The notes beneath the pieces are model-generated. The model saw only the letters and a list, made by a program, of their open reading frames with translations. It did no database searches and was not told the DNA's origin. A stretch of 28,413 nucleotides of DNA from DASWIP01 sp036397635 (GTDB taxonomy: Bacteria; Actinomycetota; AC-67). Below are positions 15,987 to 23,127 of this stretch, one piece after another. Position 1 is the stretch's first letter. The number at the start of each line of letters is the position of its first letter. The stretch covers positions 1 to 28,413 of the forward strand of contig DASWIP010000081.1 of NCBI GenBank assembly GCA_036397635.1, in the 5' to 3' direction. The position numbers and the translations under genes are program-made.

Positions 15987-16778
15987 GTGGACCTTGCCGG
16001 AGTGCTGCTCGCGAACGCGCTTGCGATCATCGCGCTGATGAGTGTGGTGTGGTTGATCAGCGTGCCGCGACGGGACGTGTCGATCGTGGACATCGCCTGG
16101 GGGCCCGGCTTCGGGATGGTCGCCTGGTTCACCCTCGTCGTCGCCGACGGTGCCGACGCGCGCCGACTGCTGCTCGCCGCGCTGACATCGATCTGGGGCC
16201 TCCGCCTCGGCGCGTACCTCGCGTGGCGCAACCTCGGCAGGGGCGAGGATCGCCGCTACGCCGCGATGCGCGCGCACCGCCCCGGCTCGTTCTGGTGGTG
16301 GAGCCTCCCGTTCGTGTTCGGCGTCCAGGCCGTCCTGATGTGGATCGTGTCGCTGCCGATCCAGGCCGCCGGAGGGCAGCGACTGCCCGAAGGCCTGGTC
16401 GCCCTGGACGTGCTGGGCATCGTTCTGTGGTGCGTCGGATACTTCTTCGAGTCCGTCGGCGACGCGCAGCTCGCGCGATTCAAGGCCGACCCCGCGAACC
16501 GGGGCAAGGTGATGGACTCGGGCTTGTGGCGCTACACGCGTCACCCGAACTACTTCGGCGACTTCATGGTCTGGTGGGGGATCTACGCGATCGCTCTCGC
16601 GACCGGCGACGCGTGGTGGACGATCGTGGGGCCGATCACGATGAGCGTGCTGCTGATCAAGGGGACGGGCGCGGCGCTGCTCGAGAAGACGATCGGCGAG
16701 CGGCGGCCGGGATACGACCAGTACGTCCAGCGCACCAGCAGGTTCATTCCCCTGCCGCCGAAGCGAGCATCGGCGTGA
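15987..16778 (+). CDS. DUF1295 / steroid 5-alpha-reductase-like membrane protein
   Basis: 263 residues from a GTG at 15987. It has about six membrane helices. The C-terminal signature LWRYTRHPNYFGDF (180-193) and the downstream ER-P-YDQYVQRTSRFIPLPP end are typical of DUF1295 proteins, integral membrane oxidoreductases related to steroid 5-alpha reductases and the isoprenylcysteine methyltransferase fold. These use NAD(P)H or a methyl donor; the actual substrate (fatty acid, sterol or quinone-like lipid) is unknown. Its stop overlaps the next gene by 4 bp (GTGA), so the pair should be co-translated. Divergent from the PhoP-like regulator, with which it shares a 192-bp control region. Confidence 0.87.
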   Translation: MDLAGVLLANALAIIALMSVVWLISVPRRDVSIVDIAWGPGFGMVAWFTLVVADGADARRLLLAALTSIWGLRLGAYLAWRNLGRGEDRRYAAMRAHRPGSFWWWSLPFVFGVQAVLMWIVSLPIQAAGGQRLPEGLVALDVLGIVLWCVGYFFESVGDAQLARFKADPANRGKVMDSGLWRYTRHPNYFGDFMVWWGIYAIALATGDAWWTIVGPITMSVLLIKGTGAALLEKTIGERRPGYDQYVQRTSRFIPLPPKRASA

Positions 16779-17350
16779 AGCGCGCCGCCTACATCGTCCC
16801 GGGGTTCTCGCACAAGACTTCCGAGCCGCCGTACCAAGCCTTCGCGGAGGCGTTCGCCGTTCGCAGCATCGAGCCGGTGCTGATCGACATCGGCTGGCGC
16901 AGGCAGGGCATCCACGGCTATCTGCGCGAGGCGCGCGCCGCCGTGCTGGCGCGGCCGGCCGAGGAGCCGTACTTCTTCGGGTTCTCGATGGGGGCGATGT
17001 GCCTGCTCGGTATGGAGCCCGAGGTGATGCCGCGCGCTCAGATCCTGTGCTCGCTGATGGGGCTCTGGCGTGAGGACCAGCCGTATCAGCAGTGGTACAT
17101 GCGCGCGTGGGCGTGGCGGATCTATCTCGGCCGGCGCAAGCCGTCGTACCCGTGGCGCGACGGCATGCCCCTGCCACGCACGATCTTCGTCTACGGCGAG
17201 CGCGAGGCGCGCATCATCCATCCTCGCGTTCGAGCAGCGCGCGACGACCGCTTCCCGGGATCGGAGACGGTCGTGGTGCCGGGGGCGCGGCACGCGATCG
17301 GGGAGCCGGCGTACGTGCGCGCGGTGGTGGGGTTGATCGCGACGCTCTAG
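16775..17350 (+). CDS. Small alpha/beta hydrolase, coupled to DUF1295
   Basis: 191 residues starting with the GTG at 16775, overlapping the DUF1295 stop by 4 bp; frames reaching further upstream are in the shadow of that gene. It is a compact alpha/beta hydrolase: nucleophile elbow GFSMG (69-73, Ser71) and terminal His173 in GARHAIG, with a PGFSH loop at 9-13 acting as oxyanion hole. There is no signal peptide, so it is cytosolic. It may hydrolyse an ester or thioester of the substrate used by the membrane partner, but this is inference from overlap only. No specific family is recognised. Confidence 0.8.
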   Translation: MKRAAYIVPGFSHKTSEPPYQAFAEAFAVRSIEPVLIDIGWRRQGIHGYLREARAAVLARPAEEPYFFGFSMGAMCLLGMEPEVMPRAQILCSLMGLWREDQPYQQWYMRAWAWRIYLGRRKPSYPWRDGMPLPRTIFVYGEREARIIHPRVRAARDDRFPGSETVVVPGARHAIGEPAYVRAVVGLIATL

Positions 17351-17404
17351 GAATCCTTGGCGTCGTGGTCCCCTGTCATCGTGGCCGCGCCTCGCGCGCG
17401 CTGG

Positions 17405-17410
17405 TAGCAT
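17405..17410 (+). promoter_or_regulatory. Leaderless-type -10 for the PrmC-like gene
   Basis: TAGCAT stands nine bases before the ATG at 17420 with no Shine-Dalgarno between, consistent with a leaderless mRNA. It lies in the 69-bp gap after the alpha/beta hydrolase gene. Confidence 0.4.
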
Positions 17411-17419
17411 CCGCGCGCG

Positions 17420-18298
17420 ATGGATATGACGATGAACGAAACGATGGATGTCGATGCACTCCTCAAGCTCGGCAAGCGTACTTTGCGGGCGAATGCCGAC
17501 AACCTGAGCTGGACCGGGAACCTTCACAACGAGGCCTTCGATCTGCTCGAGATGGCCCTCGGCCACTATCCGGTGCAGGGGGAGGTACCGTCGGCGGCGA
17601 CCCGTCGGAAGTTCCAGCGGCTGATCGAGCGGCGGGCCTCCGGCGAACCCCAGCCCTACATCCTGGGCTGGTGCGAGTTCGGCCCGCTCAAGATGAAGGT
17701 GAAGCAGGGCGGGTTCGTGCCTCGCACCACCAGCGAGTTCCTCTCGCAGCAGGCCGCGCGCAGGATCGCGCGGCGGCGGCGGCCGGTGGCGGTGGATCTG
17801 GCCACGGGGGTGGGGCCGGTCGCGCTGCTCGTCAAGAAGCTGGTCGGAGACGCGCAGGTCTACGGCGCGGACATCTCGCGCTCGGCGATCGCGCAAGCGC
17901 GCGCCAACGCCAAGGATCTCGGGCTCGACGTCACCTTCCGGGTCGGCGACCTGTTCGCGCCGCTGCCGGGTGCGCTGTGCGGCGAGATCGACGTGATCAC
18001 GATGCATCCCCCCTATGTGGGCGCCGAGATCGTCGAGGACCTCCCCGCCGAGATCAAGGACTATGAGCCCCCGGAATCCCTGACCGACGGCTCGAACGAC
18101 GGGCTCGGTCTGGTGCGCCGGGTGGTCGCGGAGGGACGCAACTGGCTGCGGTCCGACGGCTGGCTGATGTTCGAGGTTGAGCCACCGATCGCGCGGCCCG
18201 TCCGCACGCTGCTCACCCGAGGCGGCTACACCGACGTCAAGAGCACGACCGATCCGGAGCTGCCCATCACCCGGGTCGTCATCGGACGGAAGCCTTAG
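17420..18298 (+). CDS. PrmC/HemK-like methyltransferase with HPPY motif
   Basis: 292 residues. The N-terminal helical region (about 1-75) is followed by the PrmC-type linker EPQPYILGWCEFGPLKMKV (76-94) and FVPRTTSEF, then a class I SAM domain with DLATGVGPVALL (126-137) and an acidic ribose-binding position in GADIS (149-153). The catalytic tetrapeptide, NPPY in PrmC, HemK and N6-adenine/N5-glutamine methyltransferases, reads HPPY (196-199), with Asn replaced by His. PPESLTDGSNDGLGL (217-231) matches the PrmC substrate-loop EP-AL-GG-DG. PrmC methylates the GGQ glutamine of peptide release factors; the altered motif may mean another substrate. Exonuclease III follows 22 bp later. Confidence 0.85.
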   Translation: MDMTMNETMDVDALLKLGKRTLRANADNLSWTGNLHNEAFDLLEMALGHYPVQGEVPSAATRRKFQRLIERRASGEPQPYILGWCEFGPLKMKVKQGGFVPRTTSEFLSQQAARRIARRRRPVAVDLATGVGPVALLVKKLVGDAQVYGADISRSAIAQARANAKDLGLDVTFRVGDLFAPLPGALCGEIDVITMHPPYVGAEIVEDLPAEIKDYEPPESLTDGSNDGLGLVRRVVAEGRNWLRSDGWLMFEVEPPIARPVRTLLTRGGYTDVKSTTDPELPITRVVIGRKP

Positions 18299-18320
18299 CC
18301 CGCGAACACGCGAACGAGCC

Positions 18321-19103
18321 GTGCGGATCGTCACTTGGAACGTCAACTCGATCAAGCAGCGCCTGCCGCGTCTGCTCGCGCTGCTCGACCGGGAGGCCCC
18401 CGACATCGTCTGCCTGCAGGAGACGAAATGCCCCGACGAGGCGTTCCCGCACGAGCAGCTCGCCGAGCGCGGCTACCACGCGGCGACCTACGGTCAGCGT
18501 GCCTATAACGGGGTCGCCGTCCTCTCGCGCGAGGCTCCGCTGTCGCTGGAGCGCGGCTTCACCGCCGACCCGACCCCCGACGAGGCTCGATTGCTCACCG
18601 CGCGCTACGACGCGCTGACGGTTATCTCCGCCTACGTGATCAACGGCCGCGCGATCGGCGATCCCGCCTACGAGCGCAAGCTCGCCTGGCTCGATGCGCT
18701 GCGCGCCTGGATCGCCGGGACGTTCTCGCCCGAGGAGCCCCTGGTGCTCGCCGGCGACTTCAACGTCGCGCCCGAGGCGCGCGACGTGCACGACCCAGCC
18801 GGGTGGGAAGGCTCGATCCACTTCTCCGAGCCTGAACGCACGCGCGTGCGTGCGCTGCTCGACTGGGGATTCGCCGATCTGCTGCGCCGGCACACGACCG
18901 ACGGCGGCATCTTCACGTGGTGGGACTACCGCGCCGGCGCGTTCCACAAGGGTTGGGGGCTCCGGATCGATCTGATCTTGGGCACCGAGCCGCTCGCGGG
19001 ACGCGTCGAAGAGGTGCGGGTCGACCGGAACGAGCGACGACCCAAGGCCGGCGAGGGCGCGCCGAGCGACCACGCGCCGGTCATCGCGACCTTGGCGGAC
19101 TGA
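18321..19103 (+). CDS. xthA: Exodeoxyribonuclease III / AP endonuclease (XthA family)
   Basis: 260 residues from the GTG at 18321; upstream in-frame extension lies within the methyltransferase gene. It shows the EEP-fold residues of exonuclease III: Asn7 in TWNVNSI, Glu34 in LQETKC, Tyr105 in SAYVINGR, Asp146/Asn148 in AGDFNVAP, Asp217 in RIDLIL and the Asp250-His251 pair in PSDHAPV. It cleaves DNA 5' of abasic sites and removes 3'-blocking groups in base-excision repair, using Mg2+ or Mn2+. Length and motif order are normal for the bacterial family. It probably shares a transcript with the PrmC-like gene and ends 9 bp from the convergent Mca gene. Confidence 0.95.
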   Translation: MRIVTWNVNSIKQRLPRLLALLDREAPDIVCLQETKCPDEAFPHEQLAERGYHAATYGQRAYNGVAVLSREAPLSLERGFTADPTPDEARLLTARYDALTVISAYVINGRAIGDPAYERKLAWLDALRAWIAGTFSPEEPLVLAGDFNVAPEARDVHDPAGWEGSIHFSEPERTRVRALLDWGFADLLRRHTTDGGIFTWWDYRAGAFHKGWGLRIDLILGTEPLAGRVEEVRVDRNERRPKAGEGAPSDHAPVIATLAD

Positions 19104-19112
19104 GCCGGCCGC

Positions 19113-20000
19113 TCACCGCGCGCCCGCGCCCTCCCGGATGCCCGAGAACAGGTCGGTCTCGAACCCGTCGCCGTCGTACACCGGGTCGACGAGGGACCGC
19201 GCGAGGCAGAAGTCCTCGAACCGGTACGCGGTCTGGGCCAGCTCCGGGGGCAGTCGCAGCCAGAACCAGTCGGGGGCGATCTGGGTGCGATGCGCGAGCA
19301 GCGACTCGCGTTTGCGCGCGACGTAGCTCGCGACGTCGATCCTGGTCCGCCAGCGTTCGTCGTGCCCGTCGGGGAACGCGTCGAGCCACTTCGCGACCGG
19401 GCTCTCGATGCCGGCCTGCTCGTAGGACTGATGCGCCAGCTCGAGCGCGCGCTTGGTGAAGCCGACGTAGTACAGCTTCAGCGGCTGCCACGGCTCGCCG
19501 GCGTCTGGATAGCGCTCGGGATCGGCGGCGGCATCGAAGGCAGCCACGCTGATGTCGTGCACGCGGAGATGGTCGGGGTGCGGGTACCGCTCCTGAGCAT
19601 CGCTGTACGTGATGAGCACCTGCGGGCGTTCTTCTCGGATGACGGCGACCAGCTTCCCGACCGCATCGTCCAACTCGGCGTTCGCGAACGCGTGCGGGTG
19701 GGCGTTGGGCTCGGTGTCGGGCATCCCGGAGTCGCGATAGCCGAGCAGGTGGACCGCGTCGTAGCCCAGGATCTCGACGCTGCGCGCCAGCTCCTCGATG
19801 CGGATCTCGTGCAGTCGCGCGCGCGTCTCCGGCGTGTCCGCTGCGGGGTTGAGGATGTCGCCGGCCTCACCACCGGTCGCGGTCACCAGGACGTTACGCA
19901 CGCCCTCATCCGCGTAGCGCGCGGTCACGCCGGCGCCCTTGGATGCCTCGTCGTCGGGGTGCGCGTGCACCTGCAGAAGGCACAGTCCGTTCCGGGTCAT
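19113..20000 (-). CDS. mca: Mycothiol conjugate amidase-type PIG-L deacetylase
   Basis: 295 residues from the ATG at 20000; a GTG at 20009 is the alternative start. The N-terminus carries LLQVHAHPDDEASKGAG (8-24) and the second zinc ligand motif YPHPDHLRVHD (139-149). His14, Asp17 and His144 fit the zinc ligands, with Asp16 as general base. GYRDSGMPD (88-95) and AFDAAADPERYPDAGEPWQPLKLYY match mycothiol conjugate amidase, which cleaves mycothiol S-conjugates to mercapturic acids and GlcN-Ins for detoxification; MshB is the close alternative and cannot be excluded, but this long C-terminal region matches Mca better. A TAACGT at 20013-20008, seven bases before the ATG, suggests a leaderless message. 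Confidence 0.88.
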   Translation of the reverse strand: MTRNGLCLLQVHAHPDDEASKGAGVTARYADEGVRNVLVTATGGEAGDILNPAADTPETRARLHEIRIEELARSVEILGYDAVHLLGYRDSGMPDTEPNAHPHAFANAELDDAVGKLVAVIREERPQVLITYSDAQERYPHPDHLRVHDISVAAFDAAADPERYPDAGEPWQPLKLYYVGFTKRALELAHQSYEQAGIESPVAKWLDAFPDGHDERWRTRIDVASYVARKRESLLAHRTQIAPDWFWLRLPPELAQTAYRFEDFCLARSLVDPVYDGDGFETDLFSGIREGAGAR

Positions 20001-20007
20001 GTCGGCC

Positions 20008-20013
20008 ACGTTA
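20008..20013 (-). promoter_or_regulatory. Leaderless-type -10 for mca
   Basis: TAACGT on the minus strand lies 7 nt before the ATG at 20000. There is no clear ribosome site or -35. It supports the ATG over the GTG at 20009, which would overlap the hexamer. Confidence 0.4.
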
Positions 20014-20039
20014 CCCGCCCACGCGATGACGCGCGCGTC

Positions 20040-20438
20040 TCAGCCGGGCAGGTCGGATCCGCTCGCCTCGAGCAGCTCGCGCAACCCGGCCCGCGGCGGG
20101 CTGAACGCGTCGATGATCGTGCAGCCCTCGGGCCCACCGGTCGCGCCGTGCGGCGTCCCCGGCGGTGCGTGGTACGTGTCGCCGGCGCGCAGCTCGTAGG
20201 TCATCCCGCCGTCGGTGAAGGTGCAGGAGCCGCGCGCGATGTAGCCCATCTGCTCCTCGTCGTGTGTGTGGACCTCGGCGATGGCGCCGGGCTCGAGCAC
20301 CACGACGTTGATGTTCAGACGCTCGCCCAGCAGCGGATGAAGGTGAACGCCGTCCGCCGCCGTCACACGCGGAAGCTCGCCGTCGCGCGCGACCCGCAAC
20401 TCGCCGGAGCCGGATGCATCCGTGTTGAAATAGCCCAC
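20040..20438 (-). CDS. Cupin-domain protein
   Basis: 132 residues from a GTG at 20438. It is a single-domain cupin: motif 1 G51-AIAEV-H57-T-H59-DEE-...-G70 and motif 2 G86-DTYHAP-PG-TP-H97. His57, His59 and His97 with a nearby acidic residue would bind a metal (Fe, Mn, Ni or Zn). Such small cupins act as dioxygenases, isomerases, epimerases or metal-dependent sensors; none can be chosen here. It lies 39 bp upstream of mca on the same strand, but each gene has its own TANNNT element, so co-transcription is uncertain. TAGGGT (20452 to 20447) stands eight bases before the GTG. Confidence 0.88.
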   Translation of the reverse strand: MGYFNTDASGSGELRVARDGELPRVTAADGVHLHPLLGERLNINVVVLEPGAIAEVHTHDEEQMGYIARGSCTFTDGGMTYELRAGDTYHAPPGTPHGATGGPEGCTIIDAFSPPRAGLRELLEASGSDLPG

Positions 20439-20446
20439 GGCGAGCG

Positions 20447-20452
20447 ACCCTA
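20447..20452 (-). promoter_or_regulatory. Leaderless-type -10 for the cupin gene
   Basis: TAGGGT on the minus strand is eight bases before the GTG at 20438, with no Shine-Dalgarno in between. Confidence 0.4.
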
Positions 20453-20491
20453 CTCGCCTCGCATCAGGACCGCCACCGACCGGGAGGGAAC

Positions 20492-21352
20492 GTGGACGTC
20501 TCGATCATGATCGAAGGCCAGATGGGTCTGACCTGGGACCGTTGGCGCCGGATCGCGCTGCTGGTCGAGCAGCTCGGCTTCGCCGGCCTGTTCCGTTCGG
20601 ATCACTTCGTGAACCCCGGCGCGCCGGACGATCATTCGCTGGAGATGATCACTTCGCTGGTCTGGCTGGCGGATCACACCGAGCGGATCCGATTCGGACC
20701 GCTGGTCGCCCCGTTCTCGTTCCGGGACCCGGTGATGCTCGCACGGCAGGCGGCGGCGATCGACGAGCTGTCGGATGGCCGGCTCGTGCTCGGCCTGGGT
20801 GCCGGTTGGATGGAGCGCGAGCACGACGCGTTCGGTTATCACCTCGGCGATCTGGACACCAGGTTCGCCCGGCTGGCCGAGGGGTTGGAAGTGGTATCGA
20901 GGCTGCTCGGCGCGCGGGAGCCGGTGTCGTTCGAAGGCTCGCACTATCGGTTGCGGGACGCGATGATCACGCCCCACCGGCGGCCGCCGATGTGCGTCGG
21001 GGGCGGGGGGCCGCGTCGCACCCTGCCGCTGGCAGCGCGATACGCCGACGAGTGGAACGCCGTCTACCTCCCGCCCGAGACCTACCGCGCGCGCGCCGCG
21101 CGGCTCGACGAGCTGCTCGTGGAACAGGGCCGCGAGCCGTCGGCGGTGCGCAAGACGATGATGACCGGTGTCGCGCCGGGCGCTTCGGACGCCGACGCCC
21201 GCGCCGCGCGCGGCCAGATCGCCGGCTCATCCGCACAGATGCGCGAGCAGCTCGCCGCCCTCGAGGCGGCCGGCTGCAGCGAGGTCATGCTGCAGTGGCT
21301 GGCGCTCGATGATCTGGATGGGCTGCGCGCGCTCGCCGACGCGCTGCTGTAA
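20492..21352 (+). CDS. Luciferase-like, probably F420-dependent oxidoreductase
   Basis: 286 residues from a GTG at 20492, with GGGAGGGA ending near -3 to -10. It is a bacterial-luciferase-fold (LLM) TIM-barrel: WRRIALLVEQLGFAGLFRSDHF near the start, IRFGPLVAPFSFRDPVMLARQAAAIDELSDGR (about 69-100), LGLGAGW (about 103-109) and the central PPMCVGGGGPRRTLPLAARYADEWN. In actinobacteria most such enzymes use reduced F420 rather than FMN; the sequence resembles TIGR-type F420 LLM families, but the cofactor is inferred. Substrate unknown. It is a single-gene unit divergent from the cupin gene and convergent with the CrtC-like gene. Confidence 0.9.
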   Translation: MDVSIMIEGQMGLTWDRWRRIALLVEQLGFAGLFRSDHFVNPGAPDDHSLEMITSLVWLADHTERIRFGPLVAPFSFRDPVMLARQAAAIDELSDGRLVLGLGAGWMEREHDAFGYHLGDLDTRFARLAEGLEVVSRLLGAREPVSFEGSHYRLRDAMITPHRRPPMCVGGGGPRRTLPLAARYADEWNAVYLPPETYRARAARLDELLVEQGREPSAVRKTMMTGVAPGASDADARAARGQIAGSSAQMREQLAALEAAGCSEVMLQWLALDDLDGLRALADALL

Positions 21353-21403
21353 GGCCCGTGGCTCACGCGGCCACCGACGCGTAGCTGTACCGCGCGCGCT
21401 GCT

Positions 21404-21422
21404 GTACCGGTCCCCGCGGTAC
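21404..21422. terminator. Weak hairpin between convergent genes
   Basis: GTACCG / CGGTAC forms a 6-bp stem with a 7-nt loop in the 86-bp gap between the converging LLM and lipocalin-like genes. Position fits a bidirectional terminator; there is no T-run. Confidence 0.3.
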
Positions 21423-21438
21423 CGCCCCCCCGACACGG

Positions 21439-22413
21439 TCAATCTCCCCACGGCTGCAAGGGCACGCCGTGGAGCTGCTCGCGCATCCCCAGCTCGTAGG
21501 TCGCGCCGTGGGCGACCTTCAACGTCTCGGCCGGTCCATCGTCGCGTGACAGCTCGACCGTCATCCCGGCGATCGAGCAGTTGATCACATGATGCTCGGA
21601 CCCGTCGGGGTCTCCGTAGCGCCATCCCACAGAACGCTGCAGCGGTGCCGCGACCACCAGCCGCGCGCGCGCGCCCTTCGCCGGCAACTCGATCTCGGCG
21701 CCGTCAACGCGCTCGCGCACCTTGGTGGCGCGCGCGCGCTCGATGCCGCCGAGCCGAAGGCGCGTGCCGTCCAGCGAAAGCACGCCGTTGGCGATCCACG
21801 GTGTGGTTGCCGGACCGATCTTGATCCGGCCGAGGACCACGTCCAGCCAGGAGCCGGATCGGCCGTCGAAGGATGCCGCGTGCAGCCAGATCCAGCGCTC
21901 GGCGTGCTCGGCGCCCCAGTTGTGGCCGAGCATCCCCGGCCATCCCCGCGCCTCGAGCGCGTGGTCGCCGATGCGCACGACCCCGTCGAACGACGCCAGC
22001 GGCATCGGTGAGATCGGCTTGGTTCGCGGGAGCTTCGCTCGATACATCCACGCGCGCGGCAGGTGATACAAGGGCTGCTCGTCGGACGAGAAGCGTAGGT
22101 CCCACGCCGCCTCGACGCCGTCGCGCGTGGCCGTGCCGAGCAGTCCCGTGGAACCCAGCGTCGCGTCGCCGATGGCGATCCACGCCGGCGCATCATGGTT
22201 CGGTACAGCCTCTGCAGCCTTCAGCGCGACCGGGCCGTTACGGTCGAACATCGCGACCCACAGCGAGCCCGCAGGCGGCGCGTCCCGCCGGCGCATGACG
22301 GTGTAGCGGATCCAGAATCCGCGCGGAGTATCCGGATCGTGCGCCTTGACGTAGAAACTTTCGTATCCGGTCTCGAAGCCGCCGTAGCGCGCGCGTGTCG
22401 GGTCGATGTCCAT
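21439..22413 (-). CDS. CrtC/AttH/tocopherol-cyclase-like lipocalin-fold protein
   Basis: 324 residues from the ATG at 22413, preceded by GGGGAGGA. No signal peptide or membrane helix. The centre carries GWPGMLGHNWGAEHAERWIWLHA (157-179); this G-HNWG-...-W-W-H block is the hallmark of the superfamily grouping hydroxyneurosporene synthase (CrtC), AttH and plant tocopherol cyclase, two consecutive lipocalin-like beta barrels. Members hydrate, cyclise or bind lipophilic molecules. No carotenoid or quinone pathway genes are adjacent, so the substrate is open. A similar aromatic- and Asn-rich N-terminus is present (GFETGYESFYVKAHD). A TAGGAT hexamer 19-24 bp upstream is a likely -10. Confidence 0.75.
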   Translation of the reverse strand: MDIDPTRARYGGFETGYESFYVKAHDPDTPRGFWIRYTVMRRRDAPPAGSLWVAMFDRNGPVALKAAEAVPNHDAPAWIAIGDATLGSTGLLGTATRDGVEAAWDLRFSSDEQPLYHLPRAWMYRAKLPRTKPISPMPLASFDGVVRIGDHALEARGWPGMLGHNWGAEHAERWIWLHAASFDGRSGSWLDVVLGRIKIGPATTPWIANGVLSLDGTRLRLGGIERARATKVRERVDGAEIELPAKGARARLVVAAPLQRSVGWRYGDPDGSEHHVINCSIAGMTVELSRDDGPAETLKVAHGATYELGMREQLHGVPLQPWGD

Positions 22414-22431
22414 GGCTCCTCCCCGGCGCGC

Positions 22432-22536
22432 ATCCTAACGCGCCCCGTTTCGTCGATCGGGGGATGGGCACGATCCGGGTCGAGACGGCGACCGTCGTGT
22501 TCGGACGTGAGCGCGGAGGGATCGCAGTGGTATCGT
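22432..22536. promoter_or_regulatory. Divergent promoter region
   Basis: The 130-bp gap between divergent genes holds TAGGAT on the minus strand (22437 to 22432), giving a very short leader with the GGGGAGGA ribosome site, and TATCGT on the plus strand (22531-22536), seven bases before the ATG at 22544. No -35 or operator is evident. Confidence 0.4.
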
Positions 22537-22543
22537 GCCGCCG

Positions 22544-23056
22544 ATGACCGACGACGCCAGCGCTCACGTTCAGATCCGCGCGCTCGAGCATCACGCCGGC
22601 GACGCTACCAAACCGCGTTATCGCTATGCCGTCGAGACCCGCGACCGGGCCGGTCCCGCGTACAAGGCCGGCGTCTTCTCCGACGATGTGGTGTGGATCC
22701 AGCTTCGAGGCGGGTTGATGGTCGCGCGCGCGCGCGTCAAGATCGCCTGGAAGGGCGAGTACTCGCGCATCGACGAGATCCGCCGCCGCACTCCCGGCTG
22801 GGGCATCCCGGAGTCGTTCTGGGAAGGAAGGCCGCGCGCCGGCTACGCGATCGTGGCCGAGCTGCTCGACGAACGGTGGATCGAGCCGTACTGGGCGGGG
22901 CCCCGCACGTACTCCTACGAATGGATCGTGCTCGAGAACGACGCCAAGCGCTCGACGTGGCTGGACAAGAGGGAGCCACCGCGCTCGCGCGACTCGCTGC
23001 TGGGTGACTTCGAGCGCGCGCGCGCTTCCGGGTTCGCGTCCACACGCACGACCTGA
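22544..23056 (+). CDS. Uncharacterised protein, possible PUA-like (ASCH/EVE) fold
   Basis: 170 residues from the ATG at 22544; an in-frame GTG at 22535 would overlap the -10 element. I do not recognise it with certainty. The pattern GVFSDDVVWIQLRGGLMVARARVKIAW, EYSRIDEIRRRTPGWGIPESFWEGRPRAGYAIVAEL and TYSYEWIVLEND alternates beta strands with a central helix, similar to ASCH or EVE PUA-like domains that bind modified bases or RNA. No transmembrane or secretion signal. It sits 71 bp upstream of glpX on the same strand. An RNA- or base-binding role is a guess only. Confidence 0.7.
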   Translation: MTDDASAHVQIRALEHHAGDATKPRYRYAVETRDRAGPAYKAGVFSDDVVWIQLRGGLMVARARVKIAWKGEYSRIDEIRRRTPGWGIPESFWEGRPRAGYAIVAELLDERWIEPYWAGPRTYSYEWIVLENDAKRSTWLDKREPPRSRDSLLGDFERARASGFASTRTT

Positions 23057-23091
23057 TCGTGGAGTGGTCGCTGCTCGCGCGTCAGCAGCGT

Positions 23092-23097
23092 TAGGAT
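23092..23097 (+). promoter_or_regulatory. Candidate -10 of glpX
   Basis: TAGGAT lies 30 nt before the glpX start, with GAGGAGG (23115-23121) as its ribosome site; no good -35 is seen. Confidence 0.35.
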
Positions 23098-23127
23098 GCT
23101 TCCACGCTGGGATCGAGGAGGGCACCG

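Noticed and set aside
15105..17177. Minus-strand frame extending the response regulator to 690 residues
   Set aside because: The extra part is antisense to the DUF1295 and alpha/beta hydrolase genes; the receiver domain starts at the ATG at 15794.
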